A DNA stretch of 64,000 bases, taken from Thermincola carboxydiphila (GTDB taxonomy: Bacteria > Bacillota > Thermincolia > Thermincolales > UBA2595). Below, piece by piece: positions 8,402 through 16,745 of this stretch. How positions within the stretch are numbered: the stretch's first letter is position 1; the number at the start of each line of letters is the position of its first letter. The notes under the pieces are model-generated. The model saw only the letters and a list, made by a program, of their open reading frames with translations. It ran no database searches and was not told the DNA's origin. The stretch covers positions 59,671 through 123,670 of the forward strand of contig JAENZX010000006.1 in the NCBI GenBank assembly GCA_016841045.1, in the 5' to 3' direction. A program made the position numbers and the translations under genes.

Positions 8402-9277
8402 ATGAAGGTTTGTTTAAAGTGTAATAATAAATTTGATAATTTGTCCTGGGAGTGCCCAATATGTCATTTTTCGCCTGAATATATTCATGGCTTTCCTGCT
8501 TTTTCGCCTAGCCTGGCAGAAAATAATGACGGATTTAATCCCAGTTCTTTTGAGAAACTTGCCAGTCTGGAAGCGAGGAATTTTTGGTTTCGTTCACGTA
8601 ATCGACTAATATTTTGGGCATTAAGAAAACACTTTTCAAAAGCTACACGATTTTTAGAAATTGGGTGTGGAACCGGCTATGTTAGCTCAGGCATAGAAAA
8701 GGAGTTCCCTGAAATGTCTCTTTGTGGGAGCGAAATTTATAGTACAGGTCTTACGTTTGCTGCACAAAGACTTAGGAATGCCAGCCTCTTTCAAATGGAT
8801 GCTCGTTGTATACCTTTTGAACGCGAATTTGACGTAATATGTGCTTTTGATGTGCTTGAACACATTGAGGAAGATGAAAAGGTGTTAGCTGAAATGTTCA
8901 AAGCAGTTAAACCCGGTGGTGGTATAATAATCACCGTACCGCAGCATAAATTTCTTTGGAGCAGGACGGACGAGAGAGCTTGTCATGTTCGGCGTTATAG
9001 TTCAACTGAATTAGAAGGCAAAGTTAAGAAGGCTGGTCTTGTTGTAGAATGTATGACGTCATTTGTTACACTTTTATTTCCACTCATGATTTTATCAAGA
9101 ATTAACAAGAGGGATAAAGAAGGTCGTACTGGCGGAGAACTTGAGTTAAATGCTAATTTAAACCGTATTTTTGAAAGGATTATGGATTTTGAAAGAGGGA
9201 TACTGAAATTTTGTAGTTTACCTTTTGGTGGATCTTTACTTTTAATTGCCAGAAGAGATGGCGACTTGAATTGGTGA
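8402..9277 (+). CDS. SAM-dependent methyltransferase with N-terminal zinc ribbon
   Basis: 291 residues. It starts with a two-knuckle zinc ribbon (CLKCNNKF ... CPICHF, four Cys at about residues 4, 7, 18, 21), then a class I Rossmann methyltransferase domain: FLEIGCGTGYVS (SAM-binding motif I), QMDARCIPF and CAFDVLEHIEED (motif II/III region). Zinc-ribbon methyltransferases of this build are frequent in surface-glycan loci and often act on sugars. Cytoplasmic. RBS GGGAG lies about 8 bases before ATG. It sits alone between a terminator and the GT39-like gene. Acceptor unknown; a sugar of the local glycan is the natural guess. Confidence 0.75.
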   Translation: MKVCLKCNNKFDNLSWECPICHFSPEYIHGFPAFSPSLAENNDGFNPSSFEKLASLEARNFWFRSRNRLIFWALRKHFSKATRFLEIGCGTGYVSSGIEKEFPEMSLCGSEIYSTGLTFAAQRLRNASLFQMDARCIPFEREFDVICAFDVLEHIEEDEKVLAEMFKAVKPGGGIIITVPQHKFLWSRTDERACHVRRYSSTELEGKVKKAGLVVECMTSFVTLLFPLMILSRINKRDKEGRTGGELELNANLNRIFERIMDFERGILKFCSLPFGGSLLLIARRDGDLNW

Positions 9278-9314
9278 CGTACATAAAAGATAAGGATAAA
9301 CGGGAGGCAACTTA

Positions 9315-10778
9315 GTGAGACAAGCGATGCTACTATATGTACTCTTTTATATGGCTTTAACTATAGTGACAATTGATTTCCCACCGGTGTTTATTGATGA
9401 GCCGTGGCTTGGAGAGGTTTCATTCAACTTAGTTCAAAACGGAGAACTAAAAACAACATCGTTCCCTTACAGTCAAAATTATATGTTGTGGTTGGGAAAT
9501 CTTTTTATACTAATGAATGCCCTATCAGTAAAGGTGTTTGGGTTTAACATATTTGCATTGCGATTATTTTCAGTTCTGTTTTTTGGCGGTTCGATGTTTT
9601 TGCTATACTCTATTCTAAAGAAATTGTTCAATGAAATGCTAGCTTTTACTTTTGTAATCGTTTTTAGCCTAAGCCCATTTACTGTTAACATGGCTCGAAT
9701 GGTGAGACCTGAGAGTTTTATAGTATTTTTGTTTCTCTTAGGGTTATATTTAGTCTTTACCTTTGATAAATCAAAACCAAAGAAAGCAATGTTACTGGGT
9801 CTTATTTTTTCATTACCCGGTTTGATACACATCGTAGGACTGTTTACTGGTGTGATAGGGTTTATTCTGCTTTTGAAACATCCCAAAGCATTGTTATATT
9901 ACATTTTAGGGGCAGTACCAAGTGGTGCGATATTTATTTACAAGCTCAACGGTAACCTTGAATTTTATGTGAATCACGGTCAAAAAACAGGCACTTTTGA
10001 AATCTCATTAATTAAAGTGCAAAAATATCTTGCGTTTCTTTACCAAGGCTTTGATGTAACCAGCTATTTGATAATTTTCTTTATGTTGCTGGCAATACCA
10101 GGGATAATTAAAATATATAAACAAAAACAAATTTGGTGCAATTACCAGATTTTCTTCATTAGTTTTATGACACTCGCTGTATTAATATTTGTAATATTTA
10201 ACCTGTCAAGACTATATCTAGTTTATTTTTTGCTGTTCCTGCTAGTGCTTTTGTTAGTCCCTTTGTATCAGTATAAAAAATCCGTTTTTCTTACAGCTTC
10301 ACTAACGTTAAGTTTACTCTTTATTTATCAAAATGTTCTATGGTTTAACTACTTTAAGACTGCAGACTACGGACTGTATGAACAGGAACTAAGAAAAGTT
10401 ATCCCTCAAAATAGTTCAGTGTTAGGTAAAATAAACTACAAACTGTCTTTTCCAGATGGTAAATATTTTGCTTCAGAGGACCTAATTTATTTTATAGAAG
10501 ACGGTGGTAGTGTAAAAGAATATATTGATAGATATAATATAGGTTATATAGTTTACGACTACGCTTGGGATTATCAGAATGAAATTAGAAATTACCTAGC
10601 AAATAATACTCAACTTATATATGCATTCAACGAAAAATTCTACAGTAACAGACTAGGTCCAACGGGATCGATGCACATTTGGCTTCCTTATTACAATTTA
10701 ATAGAAGTATCATCCAGCAATCAAATGGATAAAGCAATGTACTGGACCAAAGTATACAAAATTAATAAGCGCATTTGA
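9315..10778 (+). CDS. GT39-like membrane glycosyltransferase (PMT/ArnT type)
   Basis: 487 residues, GTG start with GGGAGG upstream. About ten hydrophobic helices, and an N-terminal loop with FIDEPWLGE right after the first helix; the acidic D-E there matches the catalytic DE of the PMT/ArnT GT-C fold. RMVRPES follows in the second loop region. A hydrophilic C-terminal domain of about 130 residues would face outside. Enzymes of this class use a polyprenyl-phosphate sugar (such as that made by the GT2 at 5172) to decorate a protein or glycan outside the membrane. The stretch is visibly A+T-rich (9541-9600: 20/60 G+C). Donor and acceptor unknown. Confidence 0.7.
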   Translation: MRQAMLLYVLFYMALTIVTIDFPPVFIDEPWLGEVSFNLVQNGELKTTSFPYSQNYMLWLGNLFILMNALSVKVFGFNIFALRLFSVLFFGGSMFLLYSILKKLFNEMLAFTFVIVFSLSPFTVNMARMVRPESFIVFLFLLGLYLVFTFDKSKPKKAMLLGLIFSLPGLIHIVGLFTGVIGFILLLKHPKALLYYILGAVPSGAIFIYKLNGNLEFYVNHGQKTGTFEISLIKVQKYLAFLYQGFDVTSYLIIFFMLLAIPGIIKIYKQKQIWCNYQIFFISFMTLAVLIFVIFNLSRLYLVYFLLFLLVLLLVPLYQYKKSVFLTASLTLSLLFIYQNVLWFNYFKTADYGLYEQELRKVIPQNSSVLGKINYKLSFPDGKYFASEDLIYFIEDGGSVKEYIDRYNIGYIVYDYAWDYQNEIRNYLANNTQLIYAFNEKFYSNRLGPTGSMHIWLPYYNLIEVSSSNQMDKAMYWTKVYKINKRI

Positions 10779-10809
10779 AAGTGGCGACTTTTTAGCACTT
10801 ACATATCAT

Positions 10810-10856
10810 AAGATAAGCCCCCAATCTTTTGATAAGGGCTTATCTTAATATTTTTC
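10810..10856. terminator. Bidirectional-looking terminator between convergent genes
   Basis: Perfect 11-bp stem AAGATAAGCCC (10810-10820) / GGGCTTATCTT (10836-10846) with a 15-base loop, then AATATTTTT on the + strand. It lies between the GT39-like gene (+) and the leftward methyltransferase (-). The T-run is clear only for the + direction. Confidence 0.8.
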
Positions 10857-10861
10857 CACAT

Positions 10862-11773
10862 TCAAACACTTGCCTCTTTTTTCATTATTATAACCAAATT
10901 GTCCCCATGTCGTTTATCTAAAATGCTAAAAAAGCGGGAACATACATTGACCCAGAGTTTATAAAGCATACTCTTAGGCTTTTTCGAATCGTCATAATTA
11001 ATAGAGTACATATCATTATGCATAAAGTTGGAAACGGTTGAATATTCGCTAAAAGAACTTAGAATTCTAAATCCGTGTGATTTACCAAGTTCTTCCAATG
11101 ATTTTGCTGACAACGCGTAAAAATGCCTTGGGGGATAAAAACACCACCAGGGATTTTTAATAAAATCAGTGGTTGATTTGTTTTTTAAAAGGGTTTTATA
11201 ACGTTTTAAGTGATCGATTCTGTAAAACTCTCTAGAACCTTTATTTGGAGTAGCAATAATCAGTAAGCCATCTTTCTTTAAAAATGTGTTTACTGATCGA
11301 AAAAAATCATGAGGGTTTTTGAAGTGCTCAATGACATGTGAAGAAAAAACAATGTCAAAATTATCCGTTAAGTCTGCCGTGTCGTACACTGGCACTCCAA
11401 GATTGCGGGCGTTTTTTATTGCCTCGTCATCTATTTCGGTCATTTTTACGTGATAGCCTATATCCATAAAGCCCTTTGAATAAAGACCGCCTCCGCCGCC
11501 AAAATCCAACAAACTGTTTCCTGTCTGCCAGGGTCTTATCATATTTTCGATATATCGGCATTTACTAACAAAAGTCTTCTGCAGGTGTTCTGAGTAATTC
11601 TGGCAGTTATAGCTAAAACCCTGGTAAAAACAGTTAATTTCTTCATCGCTTGGAAAATAAGAGGGAAAAACAGTGTTGCATTTGTTACAAAAATTTGCTT
11701 GCCCTGGGTAGTTGTTGATATCGCCCAGAATTTCAATGTCAGAATTACTACAAATTGGGCAATGTTCTGTCAC
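10862..11773 (-). CDS. SAM-dependent methyltransferase with N-terminal zinc ribbon (leftward)
   Basis: 303 residues, GTG start at 11773 with GGGAGG 9-10 bases upstream on the minus strand. It has an N-terminal zinc ribbon (CPICSNSD ... CNKCNTVF) and then a class I methyltransferase domain: LLDFGGGGGLYSKGF (motif I), MTEIDDEA (acidic ribose contact) and DIVFSSHVIEHFKNP. This is the build of C-methyltransferase-like proteins in glycan loci, although the long N-terminal and C-terminal parts typical of NDP-sugar C-methyltransferases are only partly present. It is one of only two leftward genes in the window and separates the two rightward glycan blocks, so it is transcribed independently, probably from the 11774-11945 gap. 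Substrate unknown. Confidence 0.75.
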   Translation of the reverse strand: MTEHCPICSNSDIEILGDINNYPGQANFCNKCNTVFPSYFPSDEEINCFYQGFSYNCQNYSEHLQKTFVSKCRYIENMIRPWQTGNSLLDFGGGGGLYSKGFMDIGYHVKMTEIDDEAIKNARNLGVPVYDTADLTDNFDIVFSSHVIEHFKNPHDFFRSVNTFLKKDGLLIIATPNKGSREFYRIDHLKRYKTLLKNKSTTDFIKNPWWCFYPPRHFYALSAKSLEELGKSHGFRILSSFSEYSTVSNFMHNDMYSINYDDSKKPKSMLYKLWVNVCSRFFSILDKRHGDNLVIIMKKEASV

Positions 11774-11870
11774 GAAGACAAACCTCCCTATCCATCACTT
11801 TAGTCTCGATACAATTCACCACGCAACATAAAAAAACCTCTTAATTTGACTATAAAGTTTAAAAAAGAAA

Positions 11871-11885
11871 TTACTTTAAGAGTAA
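11871..11885. promoter_or_regulatory. Candidate operator: inverted repeat in the divergent gap
   Basis: TTACT-TTAAG-AGTAA, a perfect 5-bp inverted repeat with a 5-base spacer, in the 172-base gap between the leftward methyltransferase and the rightward regulator gene. A weak TTGACT-like hexamer lies at 11846-11851. Its position suits autoregulation by the winged-helix protein at 11946, but no second copy was found to support it. Confidence 0.3.
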
Positions 11886-11945
11886 ATTTATTACTCGGAA
11901 GGAATAATAATTTTCGACTCGAATATATACTTGAGGTGAAAATTT

Positions 11946-12491
11946 TTGCTTGAATCATTAATAACATCTAAAACCCGAATAAAACTACTTCTAAAGTTTT
12001 TTATAAACCCTGAGTCTAGAGCTTACCTGAGAGCCTTGGCGGATGAACTGGGGGAATCTACTAATGCAGTCAGGGTGGAACTAAACCGGTTAACAGAGGC
12101 GGGCCTGCTCTCCGCCAGCGCTAACGGGAGAACAAAGATGTACAGGGCGAACACCACTCATTCGCTATTTCCTGATATACATAATCTTGTTAAAAAAAAC
12201 CTGGGTATAGACAAGGTTGAAACCATAGTATCTGAACTGGGGTCAGTGGATTTGGCTTTGATTACCGGGGATTACGCCCGTGGGGTTGATTCGGGAATTG
12301 TTGACCTTGTGATTGTAGGTGAAATCGACCGTGCATTTTTAAATCACATGATTGACAAATCAGAGGAAGTAATTAAGAGAAAAATTCGTGCTCTAGTGTT
12401 AAACATGAATGAATATGAGGAATTAAAGTACAAGCAGAAGCTTGATAAAGCATTAGTAATCTGGAGAGATGATGAAAAATTTAAGGAATAG
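11946..12491 (+). CDS. Winged-helix regulator fused to a degenerate nucleotidyltransferase-like domain
   Basis: 181 residues, TTG start with GAGGTG 7 bases upstream. Residues 1-75 form an ArsR-like winged helix (RIKLLLKFFINPESRAYLRA, LADELGESTNAVRVEL, LTEAGLL, NGRTKMYRAN). Residues 95-170 resemble the small MNT-type nucleotidyltransferase fold: ITGDYARGVDSGIVDLVIVG. A catalytic MNT enzyme would show GS-x-ARG ... SDID; here the Ser is Asp and the first metal-binding Asp is missing, so the domain is probably a sensor and not an enzyme. It stands directly before rmlD (21 bases) and opens the long glycan operon, which suggests that it controls that operon. Function inferred from domain order and position. 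Confidence 0.7.
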   Translation: MLESLITSKTRIKLLLKFFINPESRAYLRALADELGESTNAVRVELNRLTEAGLLSASANGRTKMYRANTTHSLFPDIHNLVKKNLGIDKVETIVSELGSVDLALITGDYARGVDSGIVDLVIVGEIDRAFLNHMIDKSEEVIKRKIRALVLNMNEYEELKYKQKLDKALVIWRDDEKFKE

Positions 12492-12512
12492 TTATTTTCA
12501 AAGGAGAGGCAA

Positions 12513-13349
12513 ATGAGAGTACTGGTAACTGGTTCCAGGGGAATGCTGGGAACGGACTTAATGAAAGCTCTCAATAAACGCCACATGGCGGTGGGGCTGG
12601 ATATTGAAGAACTGAATATTACGGACCTAACACAAACCCTTAAAACTGTCAAAGAACTGGCTGCTGATGTGGTTATTAACTGTGCGGCTTATACAAATGT
12701 TGACGGCTGTGAAACAAATGAGGAACAAGCCTACAAAGTCAATGCCATTGGGCCGAGAAATCTTGCCGTGGCCTGCAATGAATTGGGTGCAGCACTGGTT
12801 CATATTAGTACAGATTACGTATTTCCGGGAACAAGTTCCAGGCCATATAGGGAAGATGATCCTATCGGGCCTAAAAGCGTTTACGGCTGGTCCAAGCTTG
12901 CGGGGGAAAACAATGTCCGTGCTTTATGCAGTCGGCATTACATCGTTAGAACCTCATGGCTGTTTGGACAACACGGGCCAAATTTTGTGAAAACAATGCT
13001 TCGCCTGGCAGCAGAACGAACGGAATTGACTGTTGTTAACGACCAGACCGGTTCTCCCACCTATACCGGAGATTTGGCAGCAGCTCTTATCGACCTTATT
13101 GCTCAACCGGCCTATGGTACTTATCATTTAACCAACAGCGGCACCTGCACCTGGTACGAATTTACAAAAGAAATTTTACAGGATGCAGGTATTACAGGTG
13201 TTGACGTTAAACCCATTAGTACGGAAGAACTAAATCGGCCAGCTCCGAGGCCAGCATTTTCAGTGCTGGATAACTTTAACTGGGTACTTCAGGGTTTTAA
13301 GCCCTTGAGGCACTATCGGGAGGCTTTAGGAGACTACCTGGCCATATAA
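12513..13349 (+). CDS. rmlD: dTDP-4-dehydrorhamnose reductase
   Basis: 278 residues, usual for RmlD. Short-chain dehydrogenase fold: VTGSRGMLGTDL (nucleotide-binding GxxGxxG), INCAAYTNVDGCE, HISTDYVFPG, YGWSKLAGE (catalytic Tyr-x3-Lys) and RTSWLFG, all standard RmlD motifs. It reduces dTDP-4-keto-L-rhamnose to dTDP-L-rhamnose with NAD(P)H in the cytoplasm. RBS GGAGAGG lies before ATG. It leads the rml set (D-A-C-B), with rmlA 29 bases on. Together with the divergent RmlC at 14338 the set should supply dTDP-L-rhamnose or a related 6-deoxyhexose for the glycan. Confidence 0.92.
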   Translation: MRVLVTGSRGMLGTDLMKALNKRHMAVGLDIEELNITDLTQTLKTVKELAADVVINCAAYTNVDGCETNEEQAYKVNAIGPRNLAVACNELGAALVHISTDYVFPGTSSRPYREDDPIGPKSVYGWSKLAGENNVRALCSRHYIVRTSWLFGQHGPNFVKTMLRLAAERTELTVVNDQTGSPTYTGDLAAALIDLIAQPAYGTYHLTNSGTCTWYEFTKEILQDAGITGVDVKPISTEELNRPAPRPAFSVLDNFNWVLQGFKPLRHYREALGDYLAI

Positions 13350-13378
13350 AAGGCTAAACAATAAAGGGGGAATTCTTG

Positions 13379-14290
13379 ATGAAAGGGATTGTTCTTGCCG
13401 GAGGCAGCGGGACAAGGTTGTATCCCATAACTAAATGTATCTCCAAACAACTATTGCCCGTTTACGATAAACCTATGGTATATTATCCATTATCAGTACT
13501 AATGTTAGCAGGGATAAGAGACATTTTGATAATTTCCACCCCCGAGGACACTCCGAGGTATGAGCAGCTATTGGGTACCGGTGAGGATTGGGGTATTAAA
13601 CTTAGCTATGCTGTACAGCCCACACCTGGCGGTTTGGCTCAGGCATTCACCATTGGTGAGGAATTTATCGGGAGTGACCGTGTAGCACTGGTTTTAGGTG
13701 ATAACATATTCTTTGGGCATGGCTTTACCGGAATGCTTAAAGAAGCTGTTGCCAAGGAAAAAGGGGCTACTGTATTTGTCTATAAAGTGAAAGATCCTGC
13801 CAGGTTCGGTATAGTAGAATTTGATAAAGAAGGAAGAGTATTGTCTTTAGAGGAAAAACCAAAGGAACCAAAATCCGACTATGCTGTTACCGGCTTATAT
13901 TTTTACGATAATGACGTGGTGGAGATAGCAAAGAATATGAAGCCTTCCGCTAGGGGAGAACTGGAAATAACTGATGTGAATAAAGAATACCTCAAAAGGG
14001 GAAGCCTTAGTGTTCAATTGCTGGGCAGAGGTTTTGCCTGGCTGGATACAGGAACCCATGCCTCATTATTAGAAGCCTCTCAGTTTATTGAGACAATAGA
14101 AAGAAGGCAGGGCATGAAAGTTGCCTGCCTTGAAGAGATTGCATATAATAATGGTTTTATTACAAGAGAACAGCTAATTGTTTTGGCCAACCGTTTGAGG
14201 AATAATCCTTACGGTGAGTACCTTCTCGAACTGGCACTGAAACCGGAAACGGATATAAACAGCCATGACCATAATTTTAAGGTAATTTAA
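13379..14290 (+). CDS. rmlA: Glucose-1-phosphate thymidylyltransferase
   Basis: 303 residues from ATG 13379; the in-frame TTG directly before it is a poorer start because AAAGGGGG lies 8 bases before the ATG. Motifs: [16 protein letters not shown] (nucleotide binding), [23 protein letters not shown] (Asp metal ligand), [15 protein letters not shown] and [10 protein letters not shown]. It forms dTDP-glucose from dTTP and glucose-1-phosphate, the feed for rmlB and therefore for dTDP-rhamnose and for the WecE-type aminotransferase at 6131. A short-form RmlA, as expected for this family. No oddities seen. Confidence 0.95.
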   Translation: MKGIVLAGGSGTRLYPITKCISKQLLPVYDKPMVYYPLSVLMLAGIRDILIISTPEDTPRYEQLLGTGEDWGIKLSYAVQPTPGGLAQAFTIGEEFIGSDRVALVLGDNIFFGHGFTGMLKEAVAKEKGATVFVYKVKDPARFGIVEFDKEGRVLSLEEKPKEPKSDYAVTGLYFYDNDVVEIAKNMKPSARGELEITDVNKEYLKRGSLSVQLLGRGFAWLDTGTHASLLEASQFIETIERRQGMKVACLEEIAYNNGFITREQLIVLANRLRNNPYGEYLLELALKPETDINSHDHNFKVI

Positions 14291-14337
14291 AACAGAAGTT
14301 TAAAGGAAAACAAGAAAGGTGATATAGGGAGGTTCTC

Positions 14338-14799
14338 ATGGATTTAATAGCAGGTGTTGAAGTTAAAAAGCTGATTAAACATGTGGATGACCGAGGTTTT
14401 TTCATGGAAATCCTGAGGGATGATGACAAACTGCTGGACCGGTTTGGACAGGCTTCCATGTCCCTGACTTACCCGGGGGTTATAAAGGCGTTTCATTATC
14501 ATAACATTCAGGATGACCACTGGTTTTTTCCCAGCGGAAATGCTCAGGTTGTGCTGTACGATATGAGGGAAGATTCACCTACATATAAAAAGACTAATGT
14601 GTTTTACATGGGTGAACATAACCCTATCCTGGTCAAAATCCCAAAGGGTGTGGCCCATGGCTACAGGGTCCTCGGCAGCGAACCGGCTGTAATTATTTAT
14701 TTCACCACAGAAAGCTACAAGAGGGAGGAACCAGATGAGTTTCGTATTCCCTGGGATGACCCTGAAATAGGCTTTGATTGGACAACACAAAATAGGTAA
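14338..14799 (+). CDS. rmlC: dTDP-4-dehydrorhamnose 3,5-epimerase family, short divergent RmlC
   Basis: 153 residues, about 30 shorter than typical RmlC. The cupin core is clear: DDRGFFMEILRDDD, AFHYHNIQDDHW (catalytic His region), LYDMREDSPTYKK, IPKGVAHGYRVLG and IPWDDPEIGFDW. Standard RmlC has R-G-L-H-Y-Q; here the block is K-A-F-H-Y-H, so the substrate-contact Arg and the Gln are changed, while the His and the C-terminal DDP...W motif remain. It lies between rmlA and rmlB, so 3,5-epimerisation of dTDP-4-keto-6-deoxyglucose is the first guess. The substitutions leave open a different or partial (3- or 5-only) epimerase product. RBS GGGAGG lies 8 bases before ATG. Confidence 0.8.
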   Translation: MDLIAGVEVKKLIKHVDDRGFFMEILRDDDKLLDRFGQASMSLTYPGVIKAFHYHNIQDDHWFFPSGNAQVVLYDMREDSPTYKKTNVFYMGEHNPILVKIPKGVAHGYRVLGSEPAVIIYFTTESYKREEPDEFRIPWDDPEIGFDWTTQNR

Positions 14800-14814
14800 G
14801 CTACAGATGAATAC

Positions 14815-14829
14815 CGATTAACGTGGATG
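14815..14829 (+). repeat. Short dispersed repeat, copy A
   Basis: CGATTAACGTGGATG in the rmlC-rmlB gap matches 13 of 15 bases of the copy at 52394-52408. A partial relative lies at 53207-53218. Confidence 0.35.
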
Positions 14830-14889
14830 AAAGTGGATAAATACAGTGTGTTTGCGTGGCAAACCGAATGGAGGGGGAAAGAAAACACC

Positions 14890-15903
14890 ATGTCTAAAAA
14901 GCTATTAATTACAGGCGGAGCGGGATTTATTGGCAGCAACTTTATAAAGTTCATGCTTAAAGAACATCCGGAATATAAACTCATAAACTTAGATGCCCTG
15001 ACTTATGCCGGAAACCTCGAAAATCTGGCTGATATAGAAGACAAGCCCAACTACAGCTTTGTTAAGGGGGATATTCGTGATAAGGAATTGGTTGACAAAA
15101 TCGTAGGAGATGGAGTTGACCATATTGTAAACTTCGCTGCTGAGTCTCATGTAGACCGGAGTATCGAAGGACCGGAAATTTTTATCCTGACTAACATATT
15201 GGGCACCCAGGTGCTCCTGGATGCAGCCCGTAAGCACGGGATCAAAAAATTTCTTCAGGTATCTACAGATGAAGTTTACGGTTCTTTAGGACCTACAGGA
15301 TACTTCACTGAGGAGACCCCCCTGGCCCCTAACAGCCCTTATTCGGCCAGTAAAACCAGTGCTGATCTCATAGTCAGGGCATATCATGAAACCTTTGGTC
15401 TTCCCATGAATATTACACGGTGCTCTAATAACTACGGGCCGTATCAGTTTCCCGAAAAACTGATTCCCTTGATGATTGGCAATACCCTTGAAGACAAAGC
15501 CTTACCGGTCTACGGTGACGGACTTAATATTAGGGACTGGCTTCACGTTAAAGATCATTGCAGGGCAATTGATGTTGTACTCCATGAAGGAAAAGATGGA
15601 CAGGTCTATAATATTGGTGGAAACAACGAAAAGGCCAATATTGAAATTGTCAAGCTGATTCTTGAGGAACTTGGCAAACCTGAATCTCTGATCACGTATG
15701 TAAAGGACAGGTTAGGTCATGACCGCCGGTATGCTATAGATTCTTCCAAGATGCAAAAGGAATTGGGCTGGACACCCGAATACACCTTTGATGTAGGTAT
15801 AAGGGAGACTATCCAATGGTACCTTAATAACCGGGATTGGATGGACAAGGTACGGTCAGGGGTTTATATGGAATATTATCAAAAGATGTATGGGAACAGG
15901 TAA
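14890..15903 (+). CDS. rmlB: dTDP-glucose 4,6-dehydratase
   Basis: 337 residues from ATG 14890. A start at 14827 would add 21 residues with no family counterpart; GGAGGGGG at 14870-14877 supports the shorter form although its spacing is long. Extended SDR: LITGGAGFIGSNF, NFAAESHVDRSI, VSTDEVYGSLG (catalytic Thr/Asp/Glu), YSASKTSADL (Tyr-x3-Lys), RCSNNYGPYQ and RDWLHVKDH. It makes dTDP-4-keto-6-deoxyglucose, the branch point for rhamnose (rmlC/rmlD) and the 4-amino sugar (wecE). Followed five bases later by the ABC permease gene. Confidence 0.95.
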   Translation: MSKKLLITGGAGFIGSNFIKFMLKEHPEYKLINLDALTYAGNLENLADIEDKPNYSFVKGDIRDKELVDKIVGDGVDHIVNFAAESHVDRSIEGPEIFILTNILGTQVLLDAARKHGIKKFLQVSTDEVYGSLGPTGYFTEETPLAPNSPYSASKTSADLIVRAYHETFGLPMNITRCSNNYGPYQFPEKLIPLMIGNTLEDKALPVYGDGLNIRDWLHVKDHCRAIDVVLHEGKDGQVYNIGGNNEKANIEIVKLILEELGKPESLITYVKDRLGHDRRYAIDSSKMQKELGWTPEYTFDVGIRETIQWYLNNRDWMDKVRSGVYMEYYQKMYGNR

Positions 15904-15908
15904 TAATA

Positions 15909-16718
15909 ATGAACTATCTTAGACACTTTGGTTTGTTCATAAAAGATATAATACAGAGCCGATTTCTTATTTTGGAGCTTGCTAAAAACGACTTCAGGGA
16001 AAAGTATCTTGGCTCTTATCTGGGCATACTATGGGCATTTTTACAACCAATCATGACAATTTTTATATTTTGGTTTGTTTTTGAAGTTGGCTTTAAATCA
16101 AAACCTGCCGGGGATTTTCCTTTTATTTTGTGGCTGGTTTCGGGGCTAATACCATGGTTTTTCTTTTCTGAAGCACTATTAAATGCAACGAATTCTATAA
16201 TATCAAACAGCTATTTAGTTAATAAGGTGGTTTTTAGAGTAAGTATCCTGCCCTTGATTAAGATAATTTCAGCTTTAGCTATACACATTTTTTTCGTTGT
16301 TTTTCTAATTATAATTTTTTTACTCTATGGATATTCACCAACTATTTACTATCTGCAGATTATCTATTATATAACGGCATCTCTGCTGCTCTTATTGGGT
16401 TTTTCATGGATGACCTCATCTCTGGTTATTTTTCTAAAAGATATAAGTCAGGCTATTGGTGTTATTCTACAGTTTGGTTTCTGGGGGACCCCGATATTCT
16501 GGTCCCTTGATATAATTCCTGAGAAATATCAGGTGCTTTTCAAGCTAAATCCTGTTTACTACATTATTCAGGGTTTTAGAAACACCTTTATTTACCACCG
16601 TTGGTTCTGGGAAGATGCTTCTCAAACAATTTACTTTTGGTTGGTTACTATTATAATTTTTGCCATAGGAGCACTTGTTTTTAGAAAGTTAAGGCCTCAT
16701 TTTGCAGATGTCCTGTAG
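15909..16718 (+). CDS. wzm: ABC-2 type polysaccharide export permease (Wzm)
   Basis: 269 residues from ATG 15909 (MNYLRHFGLF). The family block is clear: LAKNDFREKYLGSYLGILWA near the start (the amphipathic coupling region of Wzm/TagG permeases), then about six membrane helices, and WGTPIFWSLDIIP plus NPVYYIIQGFRN near the end. It partners the Wzt ATPase at 18832 to export an undecaprenyl-PP-linked polymer across the membrane. The RBS is weak and the gene follows rmlB by 5 bases, so translational coupling is likely. Permease and ATPase genes are unusually separated here by two genes (NeuA fusion and GT2). Confidence 0.9.
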   Translation: MNYLRHFGLFIKDIIQSRFLILELAKNDFREKYLGSYLGILWAFLQPIMTIFIFWFVFEVGFKSKPAGDFPFILWLVSGLIPWFFFSEALLNATNSIISNSYLVNKVVFRVSILPLIKIISALAIHIFFVVFLIIIFLLYGYSPTIYYLQIIYYITASLLLLLGFSWMTSSLVIFLKDISQAIGVILQFGFWGTPIFWSLDIIPEKYQVLFKLNPVYYIIQGFRNTFIYHRWFWEDASQTIYFWLVTIIIFAIGALVFRKLRPHFADVL

Positions 16719-16745
16719 ATTAGTAAACAAATGTAGGTGACATAT

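Noticed and set aside
9479-9886. 135-residue minus-strand ORF within the GT39-like gene
   Set aside because: Low-complexity Asn/Lys-rich shadow of membrane-helix codons on the + strand.
11846-11874. TTGACT with an AT-rich -10 as the promoter of the regulator gene
   Set aside because: At 17-18 base spacing the -10 candidates match only 2-3 of 6 bases; left unassigned.
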